Positions 11,528-21,381 of a stretch of DNA of 64,000 nucleotides are shown in pieces. The stretch's first letter is position 1. Every line of letters starts with the position of its first letter. Under the pieces are notes generated by a model. The model did no database searches and was not told the origin of the DNA. It saw only the letters and a program-made list of their open reading frames with translations. Location of the stretch: assembly GCA_035079385.1 (NCBI GenBank), contig JAVHKY010000027.1, positions 2,356,001 to 2,420,000 on the forward strand, written 5' to 3'. The stretch comes from Aspidiotus rigidus. Taxonomy: Eukaryota; Arthropoda; Insecta; Hemiptera; Diaspididae. Made by a program: the position numbers and the translations under genes.

Positions 11528-11543
11528 CGGCCCGGAGGACCAA
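11528..11543 (-). other. Candidate primer-binding site of the BEL element
   Basis: Reading on the minus strand, TGGTCCTCCGGGCCGG starts one base after the 5' LTR. It begins with the TGG that pairs with the universal tRNA CCA end. The matching tRNA was not identified. Confidence 0.5.
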
Positions 11544-12959
11544 ATGTTCGGCTAAAAAAAAGGAACTCAATAAGGTTTTTTATAAAATAAACGGAAGACC
11601 ATCGTGTCGACACATTAGAATGTACATGATTTATCCTATATAATAAAGCGCGGTTTGTTTACAAGCCGTCGAACGTGGTGTCTTGTCTGTCGATCAGTGG
11701 CCACCGGGGTGCGCTCACTCGATCCTGCGTGTCGACAGCAAGGGTGCTATCGGCTATCATTCAGCACAGCATCCATAGGTTGAATATCAATATTGTCAGA
11801 AAATTTTTATTATTATCAAAATTCATATGTCATTATTATCATTCTGCTATTTTGTGTTCGAAACTTTGAAAGTGAAAGAGGACTGAACTGAACAACTGAG
11901 AAACAATGGATATTCATTTTTCAGCCAGAATAACGAAACAAAATTAAAAATTGTTCGATAGGATAGTGTTGGAAAACATAAATGGGTATCATTGATTTGT
12001 GATCGCATCTAGCTTCGGTTTTTCGTATACTGGTATTATATGAAATTTGGAACGAAATAGGATCAGCGAGAAGTTGAAATTCTAATTTCCTAAGAAAACC
12101 AATTACAAAATGAACGGCCAGGTTTTGTGTTTTCTGTTGTGGATGAAGTCTATCGGATGAAAAGATCAATAAGCGCAAGTGAACTATTACTCATTAACAG
12201 GAGAAAGAGGTTGAAAATAGTAAGTACGGTAGGTTGATGTGCTCTTGATCGATTGTAGAAATAGAATCGTGATTCGAATTTTGAATACAGAACGTGATTC
12301 TCGATCGCATGAAGTGATACTGCTCTTACTTATTTATCAATCCAGTATCCGATACTGGTAGATGAATTTTCCTTATCGTTAGACTATTTTGTAGGTCCTG
12401 TGTTTTAGTCCGCAAGTACTTGAATTCTCGAAATCGAAGGAAAAACTAGCCTGTGAGATTTATTTCACAAATCGCGGAACAACATTAGAAAATGTTCCAT
12501 AATGTCGTAGGAGGTAGATATTTTAATCGACAGTACTTATGATACTTGATCGCATATAGTTTCTGCTTTTTGTGAATTATGAAATTTCAAATTATTTTGT
12601 AGGTTCTTACATTTTGGTTCTCAGGAACTCGAATGCTCTAAATCAAAAGAGAAGCGCAATGAGATTTAATCTACAAATCCCGAAAGTAAATAGAAACATA
12701 TCATCTGAATAGTAGGAGTAGTTTGATGTGTTTTTGATCAATTGCGATGAGTTTTTGATCAATTGCGTAAATACAATATTATGTAGAATCGTGATTCGAA
12801 TTATGAATACAGAACGTGATCTTTGATTGTTTGAAATGATATCTACGCTTATTAATTTACTTATCAATATCAATCGGGTATCCAGTTCCAGTAGGATTTT
12901 ATTATCAGAGAAAGTGGTTAGATGTGACTGTCGTGATATTTAGTGATGTTTTAACAAGA

Positions 12960-13450
12960 AACCTGTTCTATAGGGGGCTTTTTGAGAATCTTGCCGTCCG
13001 CTGTCCAACAAAAAACTTGGAAAAATTTGGACTATCGAGCCATATATGATACGAGAGGGACATAGAAAACTTTTGACTCTCGAGCCGTATATGATGGGAA
13101 TTTTTTCAAGTCCCCCTTCTATCATATATAGCTCAAGAGTCAAAATTTTAACAGGGATCCTGTTCTATGAGTGGCTTTTTGAGAAATTTGCCTTCGGCCG
13201 TCCAACAAAAAACTTGGAAAAGTTTTGACTATCGAGCTATATATGATAGGAGAGGGACTTGGAAAAATTTCGACTCTCGAGCTAAATATGATAGGAGGGA
13301 GACTTTGAAAAAATTTCGACTATCGAGTCATATATGATAGGAGAGGGACTTGGAAAAATTTCGACTCTCGAGCTGTATGTGATAGGAATTTTTTCAAGTC
13401 CCACACCTATCATACATAGTTTGAGATTCGAGAAAAATGTTGACTCTCAA
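12960..13450. repeat. Degenerate tandem/inverted repeat block inside the Helitron
   Basis: A unit built around ATATATGATAGGAGAGGGAC followed by TTGGAAAAATTT and a GACTCTCGAGC-like segment occurs several times, in both orientations. Related fragments lie outside the Helitron near 32760-32830 and 48245-48330. Confidence 0.6.
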
Positions 13451-13682
13451 ACTATATTATACTAGGCTTATAATAGGTCTAGGCCATCTTTATACTACTT
13501 TATCTAGGTCTAGGCTCCCTTGAATTCTCAATACCAAATTCCATATGACTCATATTGAAGAAATTCTGAAAAATATAAGACTATGATGGTCAGAAACCCA
13601 CACCTCGGTCTTGACAGAGCTAGGACAAAATTAGCCTTTACCCATGCCAGCGGGCTGTTTGTTGGTTGAGTTTGGAATTGCG

Positions 13683-13705
13683 TATGTGTGTGTGTGTGTG
13701 TGTGT
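13683..13705. repeat. GT dinucleotide microsatellite
   Basis: About ten GT units in a row inside the Helitron. Confidence 0.9.
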
Positions 13706-14066
13706 ACTGGTGGGAACAGTGAACTAGATGGCAAGTGGGAATACATATTTGACTATTGAAAGTTCAAACGTCATGAGCTCTCATGAAATATAAAAATCTG
13801 CTCTGTCGCGTAGGTAGTAGGTATCTTTCAGCAAGTGATAGTCCGTCGGCGGCGTGCTCTTTGCGAGCGCGAAGCGCGAGCCCGTAATCATGAAACAGCG
13901 AGCGCGAAGCGTGAGCCTGTCTGGCGCCGCAGGCCTAGCCGCCAGGCGTGCCGCAAGCGGCTAGTTTACAATAATTTACACACAAAAAACGAGAAACGAG
14001 AGCATATACAGTGTTGCAAAAAACATGAACTAAAAAATTCTCGAATAAACTGAAAATTCTCCAACA

Positions 14067-15608
14067 TGATTACGCGGTGAAGACGCAAGATTGGGTGCGG
14101 GGAAAAGAAAGGAACTCCTCGAGTGCATCGCGGGCCTTGCTCAACAATGGCTCGAGAGTGCGCCTTTTGGAAGTTTCGCGAACGGTCACGTACGAAGATG
14201 AGCCTAAAAACTTGTAATTTCTTGAGAACGGGCTCGTTCTTCGGGTTTTTATACTTTTGTTTCGAAAGTCTCCTAATGAAATTGTACCGGACATTTTTAT
14301 TAGCTATATCAACGAGACAGTGTTTCGATAAAAAAATTTATAATCTTTCTGAAGTTCCGACGCTGGGAAATTTTTCTAAATTGCTTATTATTAAGCTCTC
14401 TCGGAAAGTTTCGTCACAAAAGCTGTGTGTCGATACGTGGTCGTTACGCAGGATAAACTGATTCGAGTGGCACGATTTCGTGAAACCTACCTCACAAGTT
14501 TCCGCCCTGTCAGTTTTTTCGTGGTTGTTTTTACCCGAGAGGTGATTCGAGTACCTATTCAATTATGGACGGAGCATATTGAGTACCAGACAACGAGCTT
14601 TTCCATTGTTTCGATGGAAAGGAGCATCTTAAATAAGAAGTCTGATTCGACGACAGCCGTACCACAACTTATCAAGTTTGCTATCTCATACTGTTTTAAT
14701 CAATAGAGACTAATTCAACTCTACTCACCTATAGCAGGACTCATATTTATCCTGACTAGTCTTTTCGATATTAAAATGTATTTGTATGTTTTATATGAAC
14801 TTTTATTGGGTTCGCTCCTTTTTACTCAATAGCTTATTTCCGAAATTAGACGTTGATGGCAATCAAAATTCTAAATTTAAAATGAACCTCTTAGATACGT
14901 CGAAGAGCCTTCTCTCTTCTTTACCCTACGATGACTTCTTTCGGCTGACTTTCTAAATTTTATTTCAGCTTATTTCTATATCCGATTGAATCCTTCAATC
15001 CTCGTTTACTCATTATTGTTTACTTCGACCATCCGGCTTCCGCAGGTCTCAGCTCCGGATGAATAGCGATATGACAAGTCCCTCTTTGAGTCTGGTAAGC
15101 TTGTAGAGCTTACAACTAACGAAAACGCTAACCTCCTCTCGTACGTATATTTAAGTAAGGTGACCATTAGAAGTGAATCTTAGTGCATTAGTACCATATC
15201 CCAGGATTATCCTTTCGACCCTGACGGAAAGTATCTATCTTCTACTGACTGAGCTAGTGTGGTCCTATCGTGGCGGGTAGGATCGAGATCTGAGTCGTGT
15301 GCATTTCCTGAAGTGTGGATCTAGTCTAGATGTTTATGGCTATGTGAGAGTTTTTTTTGGCGTAAACTCGATCATTTGATTCGGTTGCTGTCTCGATGGG
15401 TTTTGTACACTGAAGTTCGTGTACGGTTTGTATGCTGTCAAGGATTCCCCCTCTCTACTCCTATCCTTGTTACATCAATTTTCATTTCTTCATCCTTCAT
15501 ACGGGACATTGATTTTTCAAAATTGTCATACACTTTTTTTATAGTCATATCATTGGAACTTGTTTAGCGTCGTGATCAATTCCGTGTCGTACTTCTCGAC
15601 GATCTATC
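14067..15608. other. Gap without a supported gene
   Basis: No domain or splice-consistent coding series was found. Open frames of up to 112 codons occur on both strands but overlap each other and have no recognisable motifs. Confidence 0.5.
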
Positions 15609-15812
15609 CAGGCGCGGATCCACCGGGGAGGGGGGGGGATGGGGGAAATTTCCTCCCCCCCCCCACCAAAAAAAAAAAAAAAAAACTAAAAAAACAACAA
15701 AAAATCTGTAGTATCGAAGAAAATGTAAAAAAAAAAAAAAAAAAAAAAAAGGTCCTTTAAACTTTTTTTGGATTGTTTCCCCTCCCAAAGTGATCGTCTG
15801 GATCCGCGCCTG
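15609..15812. mobile_element. Small hAT-like MITE with 14-bp terminal inverted repeats
   Basis: It starts CAGGCGCGGATCCA and ends with the exact complement TGGATCCGCGCCTG. The flanking TCTATC appears on both sides, which would be a 6-bp duplication and shorter than the 8 bp usual for hAT. The interior is mostly homopolymer: a C-run, then A-runs of about 18 and 24 bases. It has no coding capacity. Confidence 0.7.
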
Positions 15813-16984
15813 TCTATCATAAACTTATCAAAATCTGCTTGTGTAGGACCAGGACCTGGTTTAAGATATTTCAAATCGTTTTCGCTAACGAATTTGCTAA
15901 TTTGTGGTTTCGGTAGTCATGCGGAGTTGGCCTTCCTCTTCAACGAGGGTTTCTTCTACTTCGGCGACATATTCTCATTTTTCGAAATCGTTCTTATCCG
16001 ATATCAAAGTGGCTGCTTCCTCAATAAAGGCGTAGCCGTATTGGATTCTATATGAGTCTAATTCCTGCTGGAAATGAAGGAAAAAAAGACTTGAATTTTC
16101 CTCTGTACATAATTTTTACCTTGGCGTCTTTCAGTAACTTCAATTCCCGGAGAGTTTTTACATGTTTCATATCTTTACTGAGCCCTGACGCCTGATTTGA
16201 AATTCTGCGAGTGGCCCCCCTTCACCCTCGTTACCCCGAGGGTGATTCAGAAATCTGCGAGTTCGCACCGCGAGTTCACCTGGCCCAGTTTATACTTGAG
16301 CAGTGTACTAAAGTTATACTAGATCTACGCTCCAGCCTAGACAAGTCTAGGACTTTACTAGGCTACAACTTAGCTAGTATAAACCGCGCATACTCTTTAG
16401 CCGGTCTTCCTAGTATAGCGTTGTACTAGGCTTATGCTAGATCGATACAATTTCGACAGTATTCTAGAATAAAAAGCTTCAAAACCTAGCTTTAAACTGA
16501 GAGTAGGCTTTCTACGGCTCCCCTCCTCGAACACTGTTTGTTCTATGCCCTTAATACTATTTGTATACTGACAGTGTAGTGTACTAATGTTATACTAGGC
16601 TTATAGTATCCCTACGCCTTCCTATACAAAGTGGAGGCTTACTTAGCTCTATAATTGGTCTAAGCTTTCCCTCATATATCATGCCTTTATTGAGCCCCGA
16701 CCCCGTATGCGGTATACTACACTAAGAAAGGGGAAAACCAAGGCCCCGAAAGCTACTAACTTCTATGCGAGGCTTCTTATACAAGGCTAAACCTACTACT
16801 CCACCTTTCTTCAGGCCTAGTATAATGAAGGCTTAGTTTGGTATACCGGTAGATATCCTGGTATACTATATATTGAGCTTTGTTATTATAAGCCTAGGTA
16901 TTTTTTATCTATTTATTTATCCTAGGTCTAGAATTTGTGACATCATTAGATAGGTCTAGTATTTGTGAGCCCCTCAAAAGCTAT
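15813..16984. repeat. Non-coding tract rich in CTAG tetranucleotides
   Basis: From about 16310 to 16960 the tetramer CTAG and its neighbours (CTAGGCTT, TAGGTCTAG, ACTAGG) recur far more often than expected in animal DNA. A shorter stretch of the same character lies in the Helitron at 13455-13515. No gene is supported. Confidence 0.5.
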
Positions 16985-17502
16985 GCTCTAATATTGACTA
17001 AAATAATGAAAAACATTTAAATTTAGTTATTTTAAGGTAAAATATCAATCATTTCACACCTTTTTTTCTTACTCACTACTCCAAAAAATTTCAAAACTTT
17101 TGTATCATTTTTGTATCAATTTCATCTATTTTAGTCAAGATTATAGGTGCTCTAATATTGACCCACTCATTCACCATGACGTGTTTCCTATGCCCCAGGC
17201 TTATTTTTCACAATTGCACAACTATTAAAATTCAGTGGCGGAACAATTTTCAGATAGCATGAATATTTCCATACTTTTGTATCTATTTCATCTCTTTTTT
17301 ACCCACTCATTTCTTTATTAATTTACATCTCTTAATTTTGTATCAAATTTTTAAACATTTGTATACATTTTATATCAATTTGTATCAATTCTAAAAGAAA
17401 TTCAGAGGTTCAAAAATTTTCATACATTTTCTATCAATTTGTATACAATTTTAATCACTTCTCAAAGAAATTCTCAGGGGATAAAAATTTTCATACTTTT
17501 TG
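16985..17502 (+). repeat. Left terminal inverted repeat of the pPolB element
   Basis: It is collinear with the reverse complement of 27299-27816, with only small indels and substitutions. The first 15 bases (GCTCTAATATTGACT) recur internally around 17150, which marks a repeat of about 165 bp within the TIR. Confidence 0.9.
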
Positions 17503-18415
17503 TATCAATTTGTATACAATTTCATAGAAAATGAGAGACCAAAAATTTTCAAACATTTGTACACAATTTAATAGGAATTCTCACTTATGTATCTATTTTC
17601 AATAGGAATTTAGAGAGATTGAAAATTTTGTGCCAGGACTATTTTTTCAGGTAAAGAAAACATGTCCGGAAAAACCACCCATGATATTCACTACTCCAAA
17701 AAATTTCAAACTTTTGTATCAATTTCAACTCTTTTACTCAAGATTTTCAATGTAGTGAAAGTATCATTATTTTATCAATTTCATATCATTTTACCTAATT
17801 GCTAAATGTTTTTTAAAATTTAGAAAAAGTTCATATTTTTATATCAATTCAATGTAATGTCGTATGTGAGAATATCTGTGTCACTTTTCTTATCACCAAA
17901 CAGACATCTGTCTCTTTTCTTATCATTTTCAGCGACAATCATTTTCAGCGACAAAGTAAATAAAATGAATATTTGAGTGTAATTTTATTCATTGAGTTGC
18001 GAGTGGTATATCTCTGTCTCTAATGACTATGTCTCTTTCATCAGGGTTTTTGCTGTGTGCTGTGAAAACAGACATAAAAGTCTCTTTAGTCAGGGTTTTT
18101 ACTGTATACAGTGAAAACAGACATGCATGTATTGTCTCTTTTCTTTTCACCAAAAGAGGCATTTTTCTTATTACCAAAGGACATGAATGTCTCTTTTCTT
18201 ATCACTAGAATTCACTATAAGTCCTTTCCTTATCATCAAAGTGATATGAATGTCTCTTTTCTTATCATTTTCAGCGACCAAGTAAATAAATAAATATTTG
18301 AGTATAATTTTATTTGTTGAGTTGTCGGAAGATAATCTTGATTGATATATTGAAAGCATACAGATGAGAGAGAGAGAAATTCAAATTTATCACTCTTTTT
18401 CTCATGTACAAAAAT
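17503..18415. repeat. Subterminal repeats, left side
   Basis: Degenerate copies of the TIR sequence continue to about 17860. From 17880 to 18325 a motif like GTCTCTTTTCTTATCA recurs at least six times, and a segment of about 60 bp starting TTTTCAGCGAC is present twice (about 17943-18005 and 18265-18325). No gene is supported here. Confidence 0.65.
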
Positions 18416-18679
18416 TTAACTCAAGAATCCTTTTTTGCTAAAATCACCACATATTGTACACTGATTATACCATTTTTCTATGAAATGCCAGGTTTTTTCT
18501 TTACATTTATAACAGATAAGTGTGATTTCATCTTTAGTACTTATCAACCTAGAGAGAGTGATTTTACACTGAGTACATGTTTTAATTTCTTTTTTTAGAG
18601 TGGGTTTAATGTCTTCCTCTAAAATTGAATGCTTAGTTTTTTTGTCACAAGACATACAATATCTCATAGAAGTTTTCAT
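18416..18679 (-). CDS. Small Zn-binding protein of the pPolB element
   Basis: This 87-residue protein has four C-x2-C pairs (CMSC, CTQC, CYKC, CTIC), which suggests two zinc sites. The family was not recognised. It is Lys-rich and AT-rich in codon use like its neighbours. It lies on the minus strand next to two other small frames, pointing away from the polymerase. A nucleic-acid-binding role in element expression is possible, but that is inference. Confidence 0.6.
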   Translation of the reverse strand: MKTSMRYCMSCDKKTKHSILEEDIKPTLKKEIKTCTQCKITLSRLISTKDEITLICYKCKEKTWHFIEKWYNQCTICGDFSKKGFLS

Positions 18680-18723
18680 TATGTTTGTTAGTCAATCTAT
18701 ATCCAATAATTTATACTATTATT

Positions 18724-19140
18724 TCAATTTTTTATGATTTTACCCATCACTGTACCCCTCTGTTTGGTTGAATTAATTTTATCTTCAGCGCTCTTATTCC
18801 TATCATTCAGATTAATTGTTTCCCATTCATCATTTATATCTGGAGGGTTTTCTGGAAATTTGTTACTTTTATTTTGCAAAACAAAATTGGATCCCTCTGC
18901 AATCCTTTTATTATGTTTTGTATTACACGACTTATTAACTTTATCTGATTTACAAAATTGACCTAATCTATTTCTAGGATTGAGAATATTTCTTTTTTTA
19001 GTCACATGTGGAATATTCCACAGTTTCAATTTTTTACGCACAAAAGAGTCTGACACATGATATTTTTTTATGAACTCAGATACTGGATTTTTTATGAAAT
19101 CAAAACTGATCATCAATTCTTTTATTGTTTCTAATTCCAT
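18724..19140 (-). CDS. Hypothetical protein with an HTH-like N-terminus (pPolB element)
   Basis: The 138-residue frame starts with a helical segment of about 50 residues (IKELMISFDFI...VSEFIKKYHVSDSFVRKKLKLW). This has the spacing of a helix-turn-helix in which a recognition helix follows VSDSF. The rest is polar, rich in Asn and Lys and probably disordered. It may be the element's DNA-binding regulator, but no homologue was recognised. It is 44 bases from the downstream frame on the same strand. Confidence 0.55.
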   Translation of the reverse strand: MELETIKELMISFDFIKNPVSEFIKKYHVSDSFVRKKLKLWNIPHVTKKRNILNPRNRLGQFCKSDKVNKSCNTKHNKRIAEGSNFVLQNKSNKFPENPPDINDEWETINLNDRNKSAEDKINSTKQRGTVMGKIIKN

Positions 19141-19196
19141 TATTTATAAATAAAAAATTTGTATATACAAGCTTTAGCTCTGAAAAGTTACTACTT

Positions 19197-19577
19197 TTAT
19201 AATTTTTTTTCTGATATTTCTTTTTTTATTGATTGAAGATATTCTACAGAGTTTTTTTTCTTATCATTTTCTGAATACTTTTGATTATTAACAACAGACA
19301 TTCTTTTAACATCTTCAGTATGATTTGATCTTTTTTGATTAGTACTTTCTTTAGTAATACTTGTAAAATGATTAATATCTAAATATCTTAAATCTAGTGT
19401 CCCTCTAAATAATAATTGATGATTATGACCTATATATTTCCCATATTTACAATCTGGTTTAAATCTATAATTTGATTTTTTAAGTTCATTCAATGTTATC
19501 ATTCTATAATCTTGACATTGCTTTAATTTACATAACACAAATTTTTCAGGGTTATGTATGTTTTGTAAAATATACAT
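19197..19577 (-). CDS. Hypothetical protein of the pPolB element
   Basis: The frame codes for 126 residues with a structured N-terminal half (MYILQNIHNPEKFVLCKL) and a charged Lys/Asn/Glu tail. No domain was recognised. It is the first gene leftward from the divergent region at 19578-19794 and is followed by two more minus-strand frames, so the three may share a transcript. Confidence 0.5.
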   Translation of the reverse strand: MYILQNIHNPEKFVLCKLKQCQDYRMITLNELKKSNYRFKPDCKYGKYIGHNHQLLFRGTLDLRYLDINHFTSITKESTNQKRSNHTEDVKRMSVVNNQKYSENDKKKNSVEYLQSIKKEISEKKL

Positions 19578-19794
19578 TTCTTATTTTTTTATCCTCTTAT
19601 AACTTGATAAAACTTTTTATAACATAGTAGTAGGTACCTACTTAGTATAACTTGGTATAACTTGGTACAACTGGGTACAACTGGGTTATAAAACAACCTG
19701 GTATAACCGGGTACTACTCGGTAATACTTGATAAAACTTATAATAACTTAATAATTATTTGAGTTATAAAAATTTTGGTTATTAAATATAAAAA
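19578..19794. promoter_or_regulatory. Divergent intergenic region with iterated ATAACTTGGT-like repeats
   Basis: It lies between the leftward and rightward gene sets. From about 19644 to 19735 the motif (T)ATAACTTGGTA recurs in forms such as ATAACTTGGT, ACAACTGGGT and ATAACCGGGT at roughly 11-base spacing. The position suggests a bidirectional promoter or protein-binding array, but function is inferred from placement only. Confidence 0.45.
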
Positions 19795-20446
19795 ATGCCT
19801 GTAGAAGAATTTAATCAAACGTTATCAATTAATACATTGTATAATGCTTTAAAAGTTCATAAAATTGAAATTGATCCAGAATCTTTAATACAAGAATTAA
19901 TTGATTTTGCTAGTACTGCAGAAACTAAAGATTTAGTTGATTATTATGTTGATATTTTTAAAAATATTGAAAATGAGATTACTACATGTAAAATCAGTAA
20001 AAAAGATAAAGAAGCTGCTAGAACATTTATAAGAAGTTTTTTAACTTTATGTGGTACAAATAGATGTAAAGATTATAGCTAGTCTATGTCAAGATTTATC
20101 TAATTTAAGAATTCAATCTTCTAAGAAAGATGAAGTAATAGCACATTTACATAGAAAATATAATAAGGAAAGAGTAGAAAATAAAAAAGAAGAAGTACCA
20201 CTTGAACATTTTAAACCTAAACAAGAAATAAGCGTAAGTAGAATAGATAAACATAAAGCTTTAACAACTAAAGAAATTTTTGAAATGAAAAAGAATGCTT
20301 CTAAAGCTGTAGAAGAAGGTAGACTTGGTCTTGAGAAATATACCCGAATTAGTGCTAAAAGTGAATCAGGAGAAAAATTAAAAAATGTTGAAACTGTTCA
20401 TGCTAAGATTACAAACAATAAACATGATAACATCATTCAAAAATAA
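19795..20446 (+). pseudogene. Hypothetical element protein, split by one frameshift
   Basis: Two overlapping frames (19795-20082 and 20051-20446) read as one helical protein of about 217 residues if a one-base shift near 20045-20080 is allowed. The first part is acidic and helical (LYNALKVHKIEID). The second is a Lys/Glu-rich probable coiled coil ending with a polar tail. The family is not recognised. It is the first rightward gene of the element and follows the repeat-rich divergent region. A virion, scaffold or terminal-protein role cannot be told from the sequence. Confidence 0.5.
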
Positions 20447-20872
20447 TTTTATATAAATGGATAAATTATTTTAAAAAACATCTAATAGATAAATCTTTAT
20501 GTTGAATTTGAACTGGTATCCTGTCACTTGTCTGTTGAATTTGTACAGACTATTTTTAGGTTTTTTGAGAGGTTTATGGATTAAACATATTTTAGAAGGT
20601 TGAACAGAATTTGAACAGGTTTTAGGTATATCTATTGATTGAACGTATTTTCTGATGGATTTGAGGTTTTTGGAAGGTTTATTGACTGAACGTATTTTGA
20701 GAAGGATTTGGGAAGGTTTTAGACAGGATTTGAGAAGGTTTTAGACAGGATTTGGGAAGGTTTTCTGACGGTTTTATTAATCGGTTGACTATTGTATAAA
20801 CATAATTATGAAAAATAAATTTCTTCTTAAAACATTTTATACTTAAATAACTGAAAATATATTCAGAGAAAG
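20447..20872. repeat. Intergenic direct repeats (AGGTTTTAGACAGGATTTGG type)
   Basis: Between two element genes, a unit of about 20-24 bases resembling GGTTTTAGACAGGATTTGGG recurs about eight times in degenerate form (20490-20785), interleaved with TTGAACGTATTTTGA-like units. No open frame is supported. Confidence 0.55.
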
Positions 20873-21315
20873 ATGACACAAAAATCTCGGGTTATAAAGT
20901 TTTCACAAAAAGAAATATATTGCACTAAATGTAAAAAGGTGAAGAATGAAAAGAATTTGTATCTTCAACTCTTGAAGCAATTCCAATGTGTAAGGAATGT
21001 TCTAATGTTAAAAATAAAATAACGATAGATTTGTCTCAAAATGAAAGATATTGTACAAGATGTAAGTCTGTACAGGATCAAAAGAACTTTGGAAGGGATT
21101 CGTGTAAAGAGTGTAAAAGTGAATCAATGAAAGAATGTTATGAGAAGAATAAAGATAAACTTAAATTAGCAACTAAAGAAAATTATAATCAGCGAAAGCA
21201 AATGAAGACTGTTTGTGAATGTGGAAGAACTATTTCATTAGTTTCACTAAAAAAACATCTTACAACTAAAATACATAAGGATATATTAGAATTAACACAA
21301 CAGATTAAAAAATAA
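20873..21315 (+). pseudogene. Zn-finger protein of the pPolB element (one frameshift)
   Basis: From the ATG at 20873 the frame encodes YCTKCKKVKN, but a one-base shift near 20955-20965 is needed to join it to the long frame beginning at 20986. The protein then carries two repeats of the pattern Y-C-T-x-C-K-x-V ... C-K-E-C, each likely binding zinc. It ends in a C-x-C ... H-x4-H finger (CECG ... KKHLTTKIH). Such short multi-finger proteins occur in large DNA viruses and Polinton relatives, but I do not assign a family. Confidence 0.6.
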
Positions 21316-21381
21316 TTTTTCTTTTTCTCTAAATAAATTGAAAAGAAAAAAAATTATTCGGAGAAAATAAAATAAAGAAGA

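Larger units (their letters stand above)
11634..13964 (+). mobile_element. Non-autonomous Helitron (2,331 bp) inserted between A and T
   Basis: The left end is A|TCCTATATAATAAAG and the right end is GCCGCAAGCGGC followed by TAG|T. The 3' end is therefore a short GC-rich hairpin ending in CTAG, which fits the Helitron CTRR rule, and the 5' end starts with TC. The host LTR reads GATTTA|TTTACAAT when the insert is removed, so the target was an AT dinucleotide with no duplication. No Rep or helicase frame is present, so it would need another element to move. Inside are a degenerate repeat block (12960-13450) and a GT microsatellite (about 13683-13705). Confidence 0.85.
5139..14066 (-). mobile_element. 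BEL/Pao LTR retrotransposon with nested insertions
   Basis: The two LTRs (5139-6248 and 11545-14066) share their outer sequence: both start TGTTCGGCT on the plus strand and end with CAACA. With nested inserts removed each is 191 bp, and they differ at only a few positions, so the insertion is fairly recent. The internal part holds gag, protease, RT, RNase H and integrase in BEL/Pao order on the minus strand. A polypurine tract (AGGGGGGAG on the minus strand, 6250-6258) adjoins the 3' LTR, and a candidate primer site TGGTCCTCCGGGCCGG (11528-11543) adjoins the 5' LTR. Flanking 5-bp sequences (CTTGA left, TGATT right) do not match, so no target duplication is visible. Confidence 0.93.
11545..14066 (-). 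repeat. 5' LTR of the BEL element, split by a Helitron
   Basis: The LTR consists of 11545-11633 and 13965-14066 (191 bp together), collinear with the left LTR. Removing 11634-13964 restores the LTR sequence without any duplicated base, as expected for a Helitron insertion. Confidence 0.88.
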
